DNA of 22,420 bases from NCBI GenBank assembly GCA_964468405.1, contig CAYXTC010000005.1, positions 1-22,420 on the forward strand. The letters are read 5' to 3'. Shown here one piece after another: positions 1-8,370 of the stretch (within the stretch, counting starts at the first letter, position 1; each line of letters opens with the position of its first letter). The stretch is from CAYXTC01 sp964468405 (GTDB lineage Bacteria > Patescibacteriota > Minisyncoccia > Minisyncoccales > GWA2-38-27). A program made the translations under genes and the position numbers. The notes under the pieces are model-generated. The model searched no databases. It was not told the DNA's origin and worked only from the letters and a program-made list of their open reading frames with translations.

Positions 1-241
1 TTTTTATTCCGAATATAAGAGAAGCCAGTTTTCTGGCTCCGGGCCTTAGTTCAGAAGCGGGGAGGCCAGAAAGGATTGTGGCAATCTCCTCTTTTCCGTA
101 ATTTTGGATTATCCACTTCCAATGGCTTAAGTCGCCGTAGTTTATAGTATTGACAATAATAGTCTTTTTGTTTTCTTCTGAGTCAATCTGAGAAAAATTG
201 TAAGACCAAGGCAGCGGCTTAAAGGCTTTAGGGAGCCCTAT
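1..241 (-). CDS. DUF6922-like protein, partial (runs off the left edge)
   Basis: The minus-strand reading frame is open from about 305 to the left edge. From position 241 it reads IGLPKAFKPLPW, then a core with INYGDLSHWKWIIQNYG and a 'LRPGARKLASLIF' end. This resembles the short DUF6922-type domain, in which a Tyr/Trp-rich N-terminus is followed by 'YGD..dWkWL...YG' and an Arg-rich helix. At least 80 residues are visible and the C-terminus is outside the window. No ATG, GTG or TTG lies in frame near the expected N-terminus. The likeliest first codon is ATA at 241-239, exactly six bases after a consensus TATAAT box, where a leaderless start would fall. The gene follows ruvC on the same strand but has its own promoter. 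Function is unknown; such proteins often occur near nucleotidyltransferase-type toxin-antitoxin genes, but nothing here confirms that. The family call comes from memory of the consensus. Confidence 0.55.
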   Translation of the reverse strand, partial: MGLPKAFKPLPWSYNFSQIDSEENKKTIIVNTINYGDLSHWKWIIQNYGKEEIATILSGLPASELRPGARKLASLIFGIK

Positions 242-247
242 TATTAA

Positions 248-276
248 ATTATAACACAGAAATGCTTTTTTCTCAA
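248..276 (-). promoter_or_regulatory. Consensus sigma-70 promoter of the DUF6922-like gene
   Basis: On the minus strand, TTGAGA (276-271), a 17-nt spacer and a perfect TATAAT (253-248). The -35 box contains the TGA stop codon of ruvC (275-273). The expected transcription start is about 241, on the presumed ATA start codon. Confidence 0.75.
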
Positions 277-773
277 CTAAGAATTTTTCTGTCCATGCTC
301 AAGATGTGGCAGAGGGCCACCCCGAGGGCGTCTGTGGCGTCATCTTTCCTCTTGTTCTTATCCTTTGGTTTTTCTTCTAAACTAAGTATGGCCTGGATCA
401 TTTTCTGGACCTGTTTTTTTTCTGCTCTTCCGTATCCTGAGACTGCCATCTTTACCTCCAGAGGAGTAAATTCGTAAACAGGGATTTTCTTTTTGGCTGC
501 GGTCAGCAAAACCACGCCCTTGGCCTGAGAGACGGGCATTGCGGTTTTAAGGTTTTTAAAAAAGTACAACTTCTCTACAGCCAGAACATTCGGCTTGTAC
601 TTTTTGATAATAGAGGTGAGGTCGTTATTTATCTTCTTTAATCTTTCGCAGGGCTTTTCCTTAGATTCTGTGATAATGCATCCGTAATCTAGAGCCTTGA
701 GATTCTTCCCTTCTACCTTTATTAGCCCATATCCCAAGGTAGCGGTACCGGGGTCTATTCCTAGTATAATCAT
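273..773 (-). CDS. ruvC: RuvC Holliday junction endonuclease
   Basis: RuvC cuts Holliday junctions symmetrically as a dimer after RuvAB branch migration. The 166-residue length is normal. The N-terminus has the RNase H-fold motif GIDPGTATLGYG with catalytic Asp7. The second acidic residue is Glu67 in 'VLAVEKLYF'. The C-terminal motif DDATDALGVALCH supplies Asp145 and Asp148, so the four-acid active site looks complete. Start: ATG at 773-771 shares one base with the yebC stop (TAATG), which implies translational coupling. yebC-ruvC is a common bacterial pair; here ruvA and ruvB are elsewhere in the window, in separate transcription units. The stop codon is built into the -35 box of the next promoter. 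Confidence 0.95.
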   Translation of the reverse strand: MIILGIDPGTATLGYGLIKVEGKNLKALDYGCIITESKEKPCERLKKINNDLTSIIKKYKPNVLAVEKLYFFKNLKTAMPVSQAKGVVLLTAAKKKIPVYEFTPLEVKMAVSGYGRAEKKQVQKMIQAILSLEEKPKDKNKRKDDATDALGVALCHILSMDRKILS

Positions 774-1492
774 TATTCTTTTAAGTTAGAGTAAATGTCC
801 TGGACTGTTTCGCTTTCATCCAAGGCCTCAAAAAGGTTTTCGCATTCTTCTCTTTTCTCTTTTTCGGGGTCTACGGTTTCTTTGGGTAACCAGTCCAAAG
901 AAGAGGAGCCAATTTTAATCTCTTTTTCCTCTAAGTTGTTTTTTGTTTCCTCAAGGTTTTCAGGGCTGGTGTAGACGTCAAGGGAGTCGCCCTGCCATTG
1001 AATATCTTCTGCTCCTGCATCTATAGCCTCCAATTCTAAGTCGTCTTTGTCTTTTTCCTGCAAAGGCAGAGTAATCACGCCTTTCTTTTTAAACATCCAT
1101 CTGACAGAGCCTTCGTCTGCCAGTTTGCTTTTGTGGTCTGATAATATCTTTTTTATCTCACCAAGCGCCCTGTTCTTGTTGTCTGTTATCCCTTCAATAA
1201 TAAGGGCGGTCTTGCCGGGTCCGTATGCCTCAAAAGTTACAGATTCCAGTTTCTGCCCCTCTAGTTCGCCAGTTCCTCTCTTGATAGCCTTCTCGACATT
1301 GTCTTTAGGCATATTCATCTTTTTGGCTTCTTCTATAGCCATTCTCAACTTGGAGTTGGTCTCCGGGTCTTCCCCCCCCTCTTTTGCTGCCATCGAAATC
1401 TGCCTGGATATCTTAGAGAATATCTTGCTTTTTTTGGCGTCTGCTGCTCCTTTTTGGTGTTTGATCTTTGACCACTTTGAATGTCCGCTCAT
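773..1492 (-). CDS. yebC: YebC/TACO1 family protein
   Basis: The protein has 239 residues and opens with the family signature MSGHSKWSKIKHQKGAAD. Other hallmarks are 'NPETNSKLR'-type 'DPETNSKLRMAI', 'MPKDNVEKAIKRGTGE', 'FEAYGPGKTALIIE' and 'GSVRWMFKKKGVI'. YebC/TACO1 proteins act in translation, relieving ribosome stalling at difficult sequences; some were annotated as transcription regulators. The gene is first in a yebC-ruvC unit with its own promoter. The Shine-Dalgarno match is poor (AAGGAAA lies far upstream). A run of eight G residues in the coding strand (plus-strand C at 1372-1379) encodes part of 'KEGGED'; it is in frame but could slip in replication or sequencing. Confidence 0.95.
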   Translation of the reverse strand: MSGHSKWSKIKHQKGAADAKKSKIFSKISRQISMAAKEGGEDPETNSKLRMAIEEAKKMNMPKDNVEKAIKRGTGELEGQKLESVTFEAYGPGKTALIIEGITDNKNRALGEIKKILSDHKSKLADEGSVRWMFKKKGVITLPLQEKDKDDLELEAIDAGAEDIQWQGDSLDVYTSPENLEETKNNLEEKEIKIGSSSLDWLPKETVDPEKEKREECENLFEALDESETVQDIYSNLKE

Positions 1493-1515
1493 GTTTTGTT
1501 TGGTTATTTTCCTTA

Positions 1516-1544
1516 ATTCTACCCCAAAAAAGGGTTTTTGTCTA
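1516..1544 (-). promoter_or_regulatory. Promoter of yebC-ruvC
   Basis: On the minus strand, TAGACA (1544-1539), a 17-nt spacer and TAGAAT (1521-1516). The start codon of yebC is at 1492, so the leader is about 17 nt. Confidence 0.6.
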
Positions 1545-1563
1545 AGTTCTGTGGAAAACTCTT

Positions 1564-1591
1564 TTGCTATTTTTTTTGGCAGTGGTAAAAT
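1564..1591 (+). promoter_or_regulatory. Extended -10 promoter of the giant surface-protein gene
   Basis: TGG-TAAAAT, with TAAAAT at 1586-1591, is an extended -10 element. A fair -35, TTGCTA at 1564-1569, lies 16 nt upstream. The same TGGTAAA(A/T)T word precedes ruvA and the gene at 22341. The leader of about 46 nt includes a CTCTA-GCAT-TAGAG hairpin near 1614-1627 and a possible 13-codon ORF (1596-1637). Confidence 0.5.
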
Positions 1592-1643
1592 AATAATGAA
1601 AAAGATAAGCGCTCCTCTAGCATTAGAGAGGCTTTAAAATTAT

Positions 1644-4600
1644 ATGCAAATATTCAAAAATCTCTTTAAAAACACTCCCCAATTATTATTTGGGACAATT
1701 TTAGTTTTAGGTTTTTCTTTGTTTTTTGCTTCTTATGCATCTGCCGAATACATTTGCGATTGTGTTTTAAGCGGAGCAGACTCCCGCTGCACAGAACAGG
1801 GGGCGGCAGACTCTATATGCGTGAACGACAGTTTTATAGAAAACGTTATTAATCAACCGGGCGTAAATTTTGATTTAAAGGATTTTCAAGGGAACGACCT
1901 TGATACGGTTAAGGTAACAGGCAACCTTTTCAGGATAAGAAACACAAAAAAAGTTTACTTCAGCGCAGTTCAGGGTTCTAGAATAAACAATGATGCTTTG
2001 GATATTAATATAGCTGTTGGGGGATCTGAGTATTCTTTTGTCTCTTTTAGAAAGACAGACATAGGAGAATGTTCTGACTGGGAAACCATTGACCTAGAGG
2101 AGGGCTCTGTTGAGGTTTGTACTCCCGGAGCGCTTGAGATCGGAGCCAAAAGTCTTAGGATTGAGGCCACTAATGCCATCTATGCAAAATACAGGTGGCT
2201 GGGAGTTAAAGAAGAGGTGAGTTTGGTAACAGCCGGGGAGTCAGATAAGGAGAAAATTACATTTGAAGAGATTTATGTGCCGGATCCCGTCACCGCAGGG
2301 CACGCTGTAAATATTTCCACGGCAGGCGCTATAAAAGGAGGCAGGTGGAATAATAACGAAGACCATATTCCCTACACAGGCAATATTTTTGCCCAGCCCG
2401 GGTGGCATCAAACGGGAAGCGCAGGAAGCATCAACCTGTCCGCCAAATCAGTTCAGGTGGGGAATATAAATGCCATAGGATATCCGAACTCAGGCCAATT
2501 AACAGTGAATGCGGAGAGCGCTTATTTCGAAGATATTGCCCTTCAGTCTGTTAAAGGATGGGAGCAGGATGGCTTAGGAAACTGGTCTTTTTCTTATGAT
2601 TTAACAAAGCCTGCTAATCAGTCTCTCACAGTCAATGACGGTATAAAGTATTTTAGAGCCCGAGGGGTCTATCTCCAGGCCGCAGACGACATAACTGATG
2701 TAAATATTACTGCCTCGGACAGAATTTCTGTTTACTGGATTTATGCCTATAGCGGATGTATCCCGGGAACGATAGAAGAAATAGAAGATTACCCGGGCAA
2801 AGAGCCAAGGAGGATATGCCAAGTGGGAAACAGCGGGAATATCAATTTGCGGGTAACAGGAGAAGCGGGCGATACAGGAAGAGGGATTTGGATAAATAAT
2901 GGCATTTGCAACGATGCTAAAATAGACAACCATGACCACTATGACACCGTGCCGGACGGCGAAGACCTTGACGGAGGGCAAAATTTCACGGGGAACATTT
3001 CCTTAATAGCAGAAGATGGTTTAGTATATATTAGGCATAAGATGGGTGATTCTATGGGAGGAAGAAGTATTCGGTCTTTGGGCTTTCATCGGCAAAAAGA
3101 CAATAACGGCGATGATATATACGACATACACATTAAAGGACGCTTTATATACCTCGGATATTCTATCAAAGCCGAAGGATACGGCAATTATGACCAGAGC
3201 ATCGGTCAGGTGTTTCCCGAAGAGGTTAATGGCTGGCCCGCTGACCTTCTTGGTTTAACAAGGCAGGATGACGGAGGGGTGAACGGCAGGAGATATGTAG
3301 GAGGCGCTAATATTAAAATTGAGCCTGTTTCAGCCCCCACTGGAACGGAAGGGTGCAATCTTGGAGAAAAAGGTGGGTGTCTCTCTTTTAAGGATATTTA
3401 CAACAGCGGGCTTCATCCTTTTGCCCCGAATGGAGGAAGGGTAGAAATCAAAAGCGACGTCCAGAACAGGCCCGCCTATAGAGTAGAGGCCCATGACGAG
3501 GAATTCTATATCGAAACTAATGCAGCGAATCTTTCAGAAAGCTGGTACGAGGATGCTTACGATGCCTGGTATGTTCGAGACGGCCTAAGGAGAGACCCCA
3601 ATAATGGCGACTATCTTGCCTATGACAACGACGACTTTGATAATTTCTGCAACGCAGGAAATGAGTATATCGACGGAGCGGATGCGGGGATTAACAAAAA
3701 CGGATTATTAGACCAGTATTCAAAGTATGCAGAAGGGCTGGACGGAGGAAAAGGAGGAGATGTTCTAGTAGAAGCACAGATGATACAGCCCTATAGATAT
3801 GGAGGATCTGCTCAATTGGAAATTGAGTCTGCAATGGGACATGCTGGCAGAGGAGGCGACGGAGGAGAGGGGGAATATTGTAGCGTTGACAACCCCAGCC
3901 ACGTTATTCCCCAGATCGGGTACGGAGGCAGAGGAGGCGACGGAGGAGCGGGGGGCAATATCACTTTTGTGACAAAAAAGATATCAGATACCTCAAAAGA
4001 TAATTTTCATTGCTTTACTACTTATGAAATTAGAAATTACGGAGGGACTGGAGGACCGGCTGGTGCTACAGAACCATGGGCTCTTGCAGAGGCTTCAGGC
4101 CGGATGGGGACCTGTGACTTGGCAGGATGGGGAGTTTTAGACAATACAAATCAAATTCCTGAAATAAGGGCGCCGTCTGATCCAGGGAAAGGAGGGAATT
4201 CGGGGACTATTACCTTAAAACCTATGCCCACAGACCCCAATGATCCAATGGGAGTTGCTAGCATATACTCTTTTGGAGGAGACGCAGATGGCGGTGACCA
4301 CGCGGGCACTTATTTCGACCCACCCGCATACCCTTATTACTGTACTGGCGTTAATTTCAATGCAGACGACCCCAACGGGCCAGCGGCCGCTTCTAAAGAC
4401 GGGAACGAAGCCCATGCCCAAGATTACATGGAGGTTTACGAGAACGTGGAGAAGTGCATGGAATTAGCGAAAAGGGAGGCTTGGGATTGCCAAAGCGATC
4501 ATTGCGGAGATAAATACCCCAACGGTGGCGATGATTATTATGCCTGTCGCGGTGATTGTAGAGATGCGAGAAAAAAAGCCGAAAGCCAATGCCAGTATAC

Positions 4601-6623
4601 AACTGACCAAAGTAATCAAGCAGGCGATATACCGGTGGAGGACAAAGGTGAAGGTTATAATATTGAATATTATAATCCAGCAGGACCTGGCACACGCGAA
4701 TGCTACACTACTTGGGACTGGGAAGAAATCGAGGAGAAATGTCGCCCCAAGGTCCCTCAAGCAGTATGTATGGTTCCTGGCTCTGGCGGGGGAGGGTTTA
4801 CTCCTAGCGAAAGAGGACAGTCTGAATATGGGCCAGATTATGTAATAGGCCCGGAAAAGGTTGGGCCTGGGAATCTACTTGAGGCAGCAGAGGCCAAGCC
4901 CCTGGGAGTAGGGGATGATATGATAAATGGTCTGAATGGGGCGCCGGGAGGTAATGGAGGGCAAATAGAAATAGATACTGAGTGGGATGGTGGCGCCAAA
5001 TCCTTTCGCGTTTACGGAGGCGAGGGAAGTTCTGGTATGTTAGGGCAATGTTCTTACATCAGTCAGCCCGGAGACGGAGGAGACGGAGGAGACGGAGGCA
5101 ACGCTGGCTCTGTGAAAGTAGAGCAGCCAGATAATTATGTGAGTGACGGCTATCTCTACGGAGGGGACGGAGGAGACAAAGGATTTGCCGGTTGGACAGG
5201 GGGAGGCATAATAAGTGCCACCTTTAGATTCCCTCATGGCGAAGATTACTGTCGAGACTCTGACTATCCTGGCTACTTTAACCCCTTTTGGGATTGGGAG
5301 GTGGCCCCTCGTCCGAGAAGAAATATTGGGTGTGATGAGAACAGTGATTGCAATTTAGACGAAGACTGCTATACAAGCAGCGGAGAGTGCGTTGGTAAAT
5401 TTGCCTGCCGCGGACAGACCAGAGACGACGATGACAGTTCTTATCTAGACTCCTGCCGCACCAGAGATCCTTTTGGCTCTGACTACCTTACCGGGACTGA
5501 AACAGTCAGGGTTGATCTTTCGAGGGTGGACGGATCCGAGGGCGTGGACGGCATAGAGGCCTCTGTGAATGAAATTTCTGTAAACCAGGCCTCCCTTGGC
5601 GTATGTGAGCCTGGAGCTGAAGATCCGATTAATCCTATTGCTTGGGTAGATCATGAAACAGGATGTTGCGATGGCATAGACAATGACAATGACGGGCTTA
5701 CTGATTGCGAAGACCCGGATTGCGAAGATGAATGCTATGATAATCCCGGGTTCTTGACAAAAGGAAGGCCTGGGACAAGATTGCCTGATCCAAATAATGA
5801 GACTTGGGACAGGGTATGTAATGTAGTGATTTGTACAGACGGACACAATAATGATTTACAGGATGGAATAGACATAGAAGACGATTCAGACTGCGAGACA
5901 GAGACAAACAGCGATCCCGAAGCAAGAGATCTTGAATTGCAACAAACAGGAGGATGCGAAGAATTCCCTGTTTTCACGCTTAGCTGGACTTATTACGATT
6001 CCAACAATATTCCGGCGGGGTCTGACCCTCAGACAAAATATGAGGTGCAGGTAGCCGCAGACAACGGTTTTAATAATCTTGTGAAATTTGGAGAGCAAAA
6101 TAGTGCTAATAATTTCGTGGAGTATTCTGATCTTGAATACGATACCCAGTATTGGTGGCGGGTAATGGTCGAAGATAGCAATGGAGGCAGGAGCGAATGG
6201 GCTTCCGGGGGTGACTTTACTCTTAATAAGTGGCCTTGGCCACAGTTTGATTACCAAATCTCCCAAAAGGTAAGCGAGGAGGAATGGGGTGAATGGGGTG
6301 CTTGGCAGAGTTGTAACTATACTTATCAGACCGGACCCTGCACCGCTATAGAGGATGTATATGACCTTAAACTCGGGTTTAACAACACTACCCAAAACTG
6401 CCCGAACGGATGTAACTTTACTTGGAACTTTGGCGACGACGACAGCTCTAACGCAGAAAATCCGCCAGACCACATTTATCCTCTCGGCGACCAATATACT
6501 CTAGTACTTCAGGCTGAAGATAAAGACAATCCAGACCATGCGTGTTTTCAGGATATGGTTATAGAATTAGGGGCTGGGGCCCAAGAGCCTCCCAAATGGA
6601 GAGAGATACCCCCTTCCTTTTAG
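1644..6623 (+). CDS. Giant secreted Gly/Cys-rich modular surface protein with FN3-like and PKD-like domains
   Basis: The protein has 1659 residues. A hydrophobic signal peptide ends near 'ASYASA|EY' (residue 34). Residues 35-700 are beta-rich with scattered cysteines. Gly-rich 'GGxGGDGG' patches occur near 700, 733-775, 798, 847, 1098, 1141-1155 and 1172, the last group from tandem 9-bp DNA repeats. A Cys-rich helical insertion lies at about 940-1010, and a small Cys module starts near 1230. Two Asp-rich, probably Ca-binding motifs follow: CDGIDNDNDGLTDCEDPDC near 1342 and a looser copy at 1397-1417. Then come an FN3-like domain (about 1438-1525; WTYYDS, YEVQVAADNGF, YWWRVMVED) and a PKD-like domain (about 1575-1643; FTWNFGDDDSS, YTLVLQAED). 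No C-terminal membrane anchor or sorting motif is visible. It is probably exported by Sec and displayed or released for adhesion, but its target is unknown. It is a single-gene transcription unit with a strong terminator and no clear SD. No overall family was recognised. Confidence 0.85.
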   Translation: MQIFKNLFKNTPQLLFGTILVLGFSLFFASYASAEYICDCVLSGADSRCTEQGAADSICVNDSFIENVINQPGVNFDLKDFQGNDLDTVKVTGNLFRIRNTKKVYFSAVQGSRINNDALDINIAVGGSEYSFVSFRKTDIGECSDWETIDLEEGSVEVCTPGALEIGAKSLRIEATNAIYAKYRWLGVKEEVSLVTAGESDKEKITFEEIYVPDPVTAGHAVNISTAGAIKGGRWNNNEDHIPYTGNIFAQPGWHQTGSAGSINLSAKSVQVGNINAIGYPNSGQLTVNAESAYFEDIALQSVKGWEQDGLGNWSFSYDLTKPANQSLTVNDGIKYFRARGVYLQAADDITDVNITASDRISVYWIYAYSGCIPGTIEEIEDYPGKEPRRICQVGNSGNINLRVTGEAGDTGRGIWINNGICNDAKIDNHDHYDTVPDGEDLDGGQNFTGNISLIAEDGLVYIRHKMGDSMGGRSIRSLGFHRQKDNNGDDIYDIHIKGRFIYLGYSIKAEGYGNYDQSIGQVFPEEVNGWPADLLGLTRQDDGGVNGRRYVGGANIKIEPVSAPTGTEGCNLGEKGGCLSFKDIYNSGLHPFAPNGGRVEIKSDVQNRPAYRVEAHDEEFYIETNAANLSESWYEDAYDAWYVRDGLRRDPNNGDYLAYDNDDFDNFCNAGNEYIDGADAGINKNGLLDQYSKYAEGLDGGKGGDVLVEAQMIQPYRYGGSAQLEIESAMGHAGRGGDGGEGEYCSVDNPSHVIPQIGYGGRGGDGGAGGNITFVTKKISDTSKDNFHCFTTYEIRNYGGTGGPAGATEPWALAEASGRMGTCDLAGWGVLDNTNQIPEIRAPSDPGKGGNSGTITLKPMPTDPNDPMGVASIYSFGGDADGGDHAGTYFDPPAYPYYCTGVNFNADDPNGPAAASKDGNEAHAQDYMEVYENVEKCMELAKREAWDCQSDHCGDKYPNGGDDYYACRGDCRDARKKAESQCQYTTDQSNQAGDIPVEDKGEGYNIEYYNPAGPGTRECYTTWDWEEIEEKCRPKVPQAVCMVPGSGGGGFTPSERGQSEYGPDYVIGPEKVGPGNLLEAAEAKPLGVGDDMINGLNGAPGGNGGQIEIDTEWDGGAKSFRVYGGEGSSGMLGQCSYISQPGDGGDGGDGGNAGSVKVEQPDNYVSDGYLYGGDGGDKGFAGWTGGGIISATFRFPHGEDYCRDSDYPGYFNPFWDWEVAPRPRRNIGCDENSDCNLDEDCYTSSGECVGKFACRGQTRDDDDSSYLDSCRTRDPFGSDYLTGTETVRVDLSRVDGSEGVDGIEASVNEISVNQASLGVCEPGAEDPINPIAWVDHETGCCDGIDNDNDGLTDCEDPDCEDECYDNPGFLTKGRPGTRLPDPNNETWDRVCNVVICTDGHNNDLQDGIDIEDDSDCETETNSDPEARDLELQQTGGCEEFPVFTLSWTYYDSNNIPAGSDPQTKYEVQVAADNGFNNLVKFGEQNSANNFVEYSDLEYDTQYWWRVMVEDSNGGRSEWASGGDFTLNKWPWPQFDYQISQKVSEEEWGEWGAWQSCNYTYQTGPCTAIEDVYDLKLGFNNTTQNCPNGCNFTWNFGDDDSSNAENPPDHIYPLGDQYTLVLQAEDKDNPDHACFQDMVIELGAGAQEPPKWREIPPSF
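5070..5096 (+). repeat. Tandem 9-bp repeat (3 copies) in the Gly-rich region
   Basis: GGAGACGGA occurs three times head to tail and encodes the Gly-Asp-Gly core of 'GDGGDGGDGG'. Related GGAGGCGACGGAGG stretches lie near 3854 and 3930. The repeats are in frame, so copy changes would lengthen or shorten the Gly-rich segment without a frameshift. Confidence 0.85.
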
Positions 6624-6641
6624 ACAGTAAAGATATTTCAG

Positions 6642-6670
6642 AACACCCGCCAAAAGGCGGGTGTTTTGTT
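6642..6670 (+). terminator. Rho-independent terminator of the giant surface-protein gene
   Basis: The stem AACACCCGCC (6642-6651) and GGCGGGTGTT (6656-6665) forms ten perfect pairs around an AAAA loop, followed by TTGTT. It lies 18 bases after the stop codon. Confidence 0.9.
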
Positions 6671-6752
6671 GTAAAAACTGTAAAAAACACTTTTGGTGCC
6701 TTTCTTTGTTGAAAATAGAAAGAAAATACCTTGAAATAGTATAAGAAAGTTA

Positions 6753-6781
6753 TTGACAGGGTACCTTGCTAGTGGTATTTT
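6753..6781 (+). promoter_or_regulatory. Promoter of the HAF-repeat gene
   Basis: TTGACA (6753-6758), a 17-nt spacer and TATTTT (6776-6781). The expected start near 6788 leaves a leader of about 50 nt. It ends in a full Shine-Dalgarno, AGGAGG (6826-6831), six bases before the ATG. This is one of the few strong SDs in the window. Confidence 0.75.
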
Positions 6782-6837
6782 TAAAGTAGAAGTACGTTTT
6801 TGAACCTTAAAAACCTATATGGAGTAGGAGGCCTGAA

Positions 6838-8361
6838 ATGAAGCGCAACGCACTAGCAGTTACGATGATATTCTTACTGCTGTTTTTAGGTGACGTCTTT
6901 GCCGAAGACGCCAAGACAGCGGACCCCGAGGTTCGCTATGTGGTGACGAAGTTAAACCCACCCCATCATTCTTCTAGTTATATCGGCAGCGACGGAAGGC
7001 ACGGTGCTTCCAATGATGGAGTCGTGTTGCTTAATAACAGGGGCCAGGTGGTCTGGCTCTGGTCAGTTAGTGGATCGCGGACCGAAAGTTATGGCCCTCT
7101 TGATTGGAGGCTGTCTCTTTGGGAGAAGGGGCGAACAACCATTCTCTACAAGATGGAAGCCGAGAATAGCTTTAATTACGATTTTGTTTTAAAAGATTTT
7201 AATGATTTAGGTCAGATTATCGGCCGAGTGGGCCGCCGGAGCATGGCCTTTACAGAAGAGGCCCTTATTAAAGAAGAAGACGGCTGGCCAAAACCTCTAA
7301 GGTGGAGCCAGACAGCAATCTGGGATACAAAGGGCAACGTCCATTATATCGGAGAGCAGTATAAGTCTGTGGTGTGGGGGGCGAAAAGCGAGCACAGTAT
7401 GTTCTATCCTGGTCGCCACGCTTTTATTAATAACCAGGGAACGGTTGCTTGCTCCGGGTTTGTCCCGCAAGATATTAGTGACCACAGGTGTCTCTCCGGG
7501 GAAGTCGGCGTTTTCCTATTCTCTTGGGACTCAAGAGAGACCAAAAATATTGATCTTGCTTCTCTTGACCACCGCCCGAAGAGGAAGATAAGGCGTCCTC
7601 AGCCGACCGCCATTAACGACCTCGGCAATGTGGTAGGGATAACCAGCGGCGCGGGAGGCCCCTTTATCTGGTGGAAAGAGGAAGACAGGGTTGAGAGAAT
7701 TAACCCCTTGGAGAAATCGCACTCGTCATCAATCAGGGATTCTGGCTGGCTTTGCAGCCCCTCCGACATTAACGACAGAAATCAGGTTGTAGGTAACGAT
7801 AATCTTGAACTCTATAAAATAGGAGGCGTGAAGAGAGAAGGCAGGCCTTTTAACGTTGAAAGGGCCTGGATATGGCAGGAAGGCCATATTTCCCAACTTC
7901 CTGTTCTCGCGCCGAGCGCTTTTTCTAAGAAGAGCTATTGGCCCTATCTTGCAGAGAAGTACAAGCGGTTTAAGGAAATAGGCCCAGAGATTGTCTTTAC
8001 CTTCGTTTACGCCATTAACGACTCAGGGCAGGCCGTAGGTGAGGCTGGACTCTACTACAGCGACCGGTCCAAGAAAGTGGCAGGCACTGCCGTGATTTGG
8101 GAAAACGGGGAAGTCATAGATCTCAACTCTCTGGTTCCTCCGGATACTCCCTCTATTTGTCGAGCCACTGATATCAATGACTACGGTCAGATTGTCGTTG
8201 AGGCAAGACGTTCTTCTCCGGGTCGGGGGTCAACGGATGTCTACCTCCTAACCCCGATTTCTCTGCTTGATGGCAAGTCGGTCGCAGAGCTGGATCTCCC
8301 CGGCAAGCCCGAGATTGAGACGGAAGAAGAATCAGAATCAGTCGCTCTTAAGGACGACTGA
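6838..8361 (+). CDS. Secreted HAF-repeat protein
   Basis: The protein has 507 residues and a signal peptide (MKRNALAVTMIFLLLFLGDVFA|ED split near residue 22). Seven copies of the HAF/'extracellular repeat' core, consensus I-N-[DN]-x-G-x-[VI]-V-G, start near residues 65, 120, 196, 258, 310, 392 and 445. Examples are INDLGNVVG, INDSGQAVG and INDYGQIVV. Several are followed by the typical 'A-[FV]-[IL]-W' strand, as in FIWW, AWIWQEG and AVIWENGEVIDLN. These repeats probably build a beta-propeller-like fold. The last 20 residues are acidic and low in complexity. The family is secreted or surface-associated with no known biochemical activity. The gene stands alone with its own promoter, strong SD and terminator. 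Its richer G+C and strong SD differ from its neighbours and hint at recent acquisition. Confidence 0.8.
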   Translation: MKRNALAVTMIFLLLFLGDVFAEDAKTADPEVRYVVTKLNPPHHSSSYIGSDGRHGASNDGVVLLNNRGQVVWLWSVSGSRTESYGPLDWRLSLWEKGRTTILYKMEAENSFNYDFVLKDFNDLGQIIGRVGRRSMAFTEEALIKEEDGWPKPLRWSQTAIWDTKGNVHYIGEQYKSVVWGAKSEHSMFYPGRHAFINNQGTVACSGFVPQDISDHRCLSGEVGVFLFSWDSRETKNIDLASLDHRPKRKIRRPQPTAINDLGNVVGITSGAGGPFIWWKEEDRVERINPLEKSHSSSIRDSGWLCSPSDINDRNQVVGNDNLELYKIGGVKREGRPFNVERAWIWQEGHISQLPVLAPSAFSKKSYWPYLAEKYKRFKEIGPEIVFTFVYAINDSGQAVGEAGLYYSDRSKKVAGTAVIWENGEVIDLNSLVPPDTPSICRATDINDYGQIVVEARRSSPGRGSTDVYLLTPISLLDGKSVAELDLPGKPEIETEEESESVALKDD

Positions 8362-8370
8362 CAAAAACAT

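Noticed and set aside
1047..1637. Plus-strand open frame across yebC
   Set aside because: It is antisense to the well-supported yebC gene and shows no family features; only its last 13 codons are discussed, as a possible leader ORF.
5070..5096. CRISPR-like or non-coding tandem repeat
   Set aside because: The 9-bp units are in frame, have no spacers and encode Gly-Asp-Gly inside a long gene.
5886..6494. Minus-strand open frames opposite the giant surface-protein gene (up to about 200 codons)
   Set aside because: They lie fully antisense to a gene with signal peptide and domains, have no start signals and no recognisable motifs.
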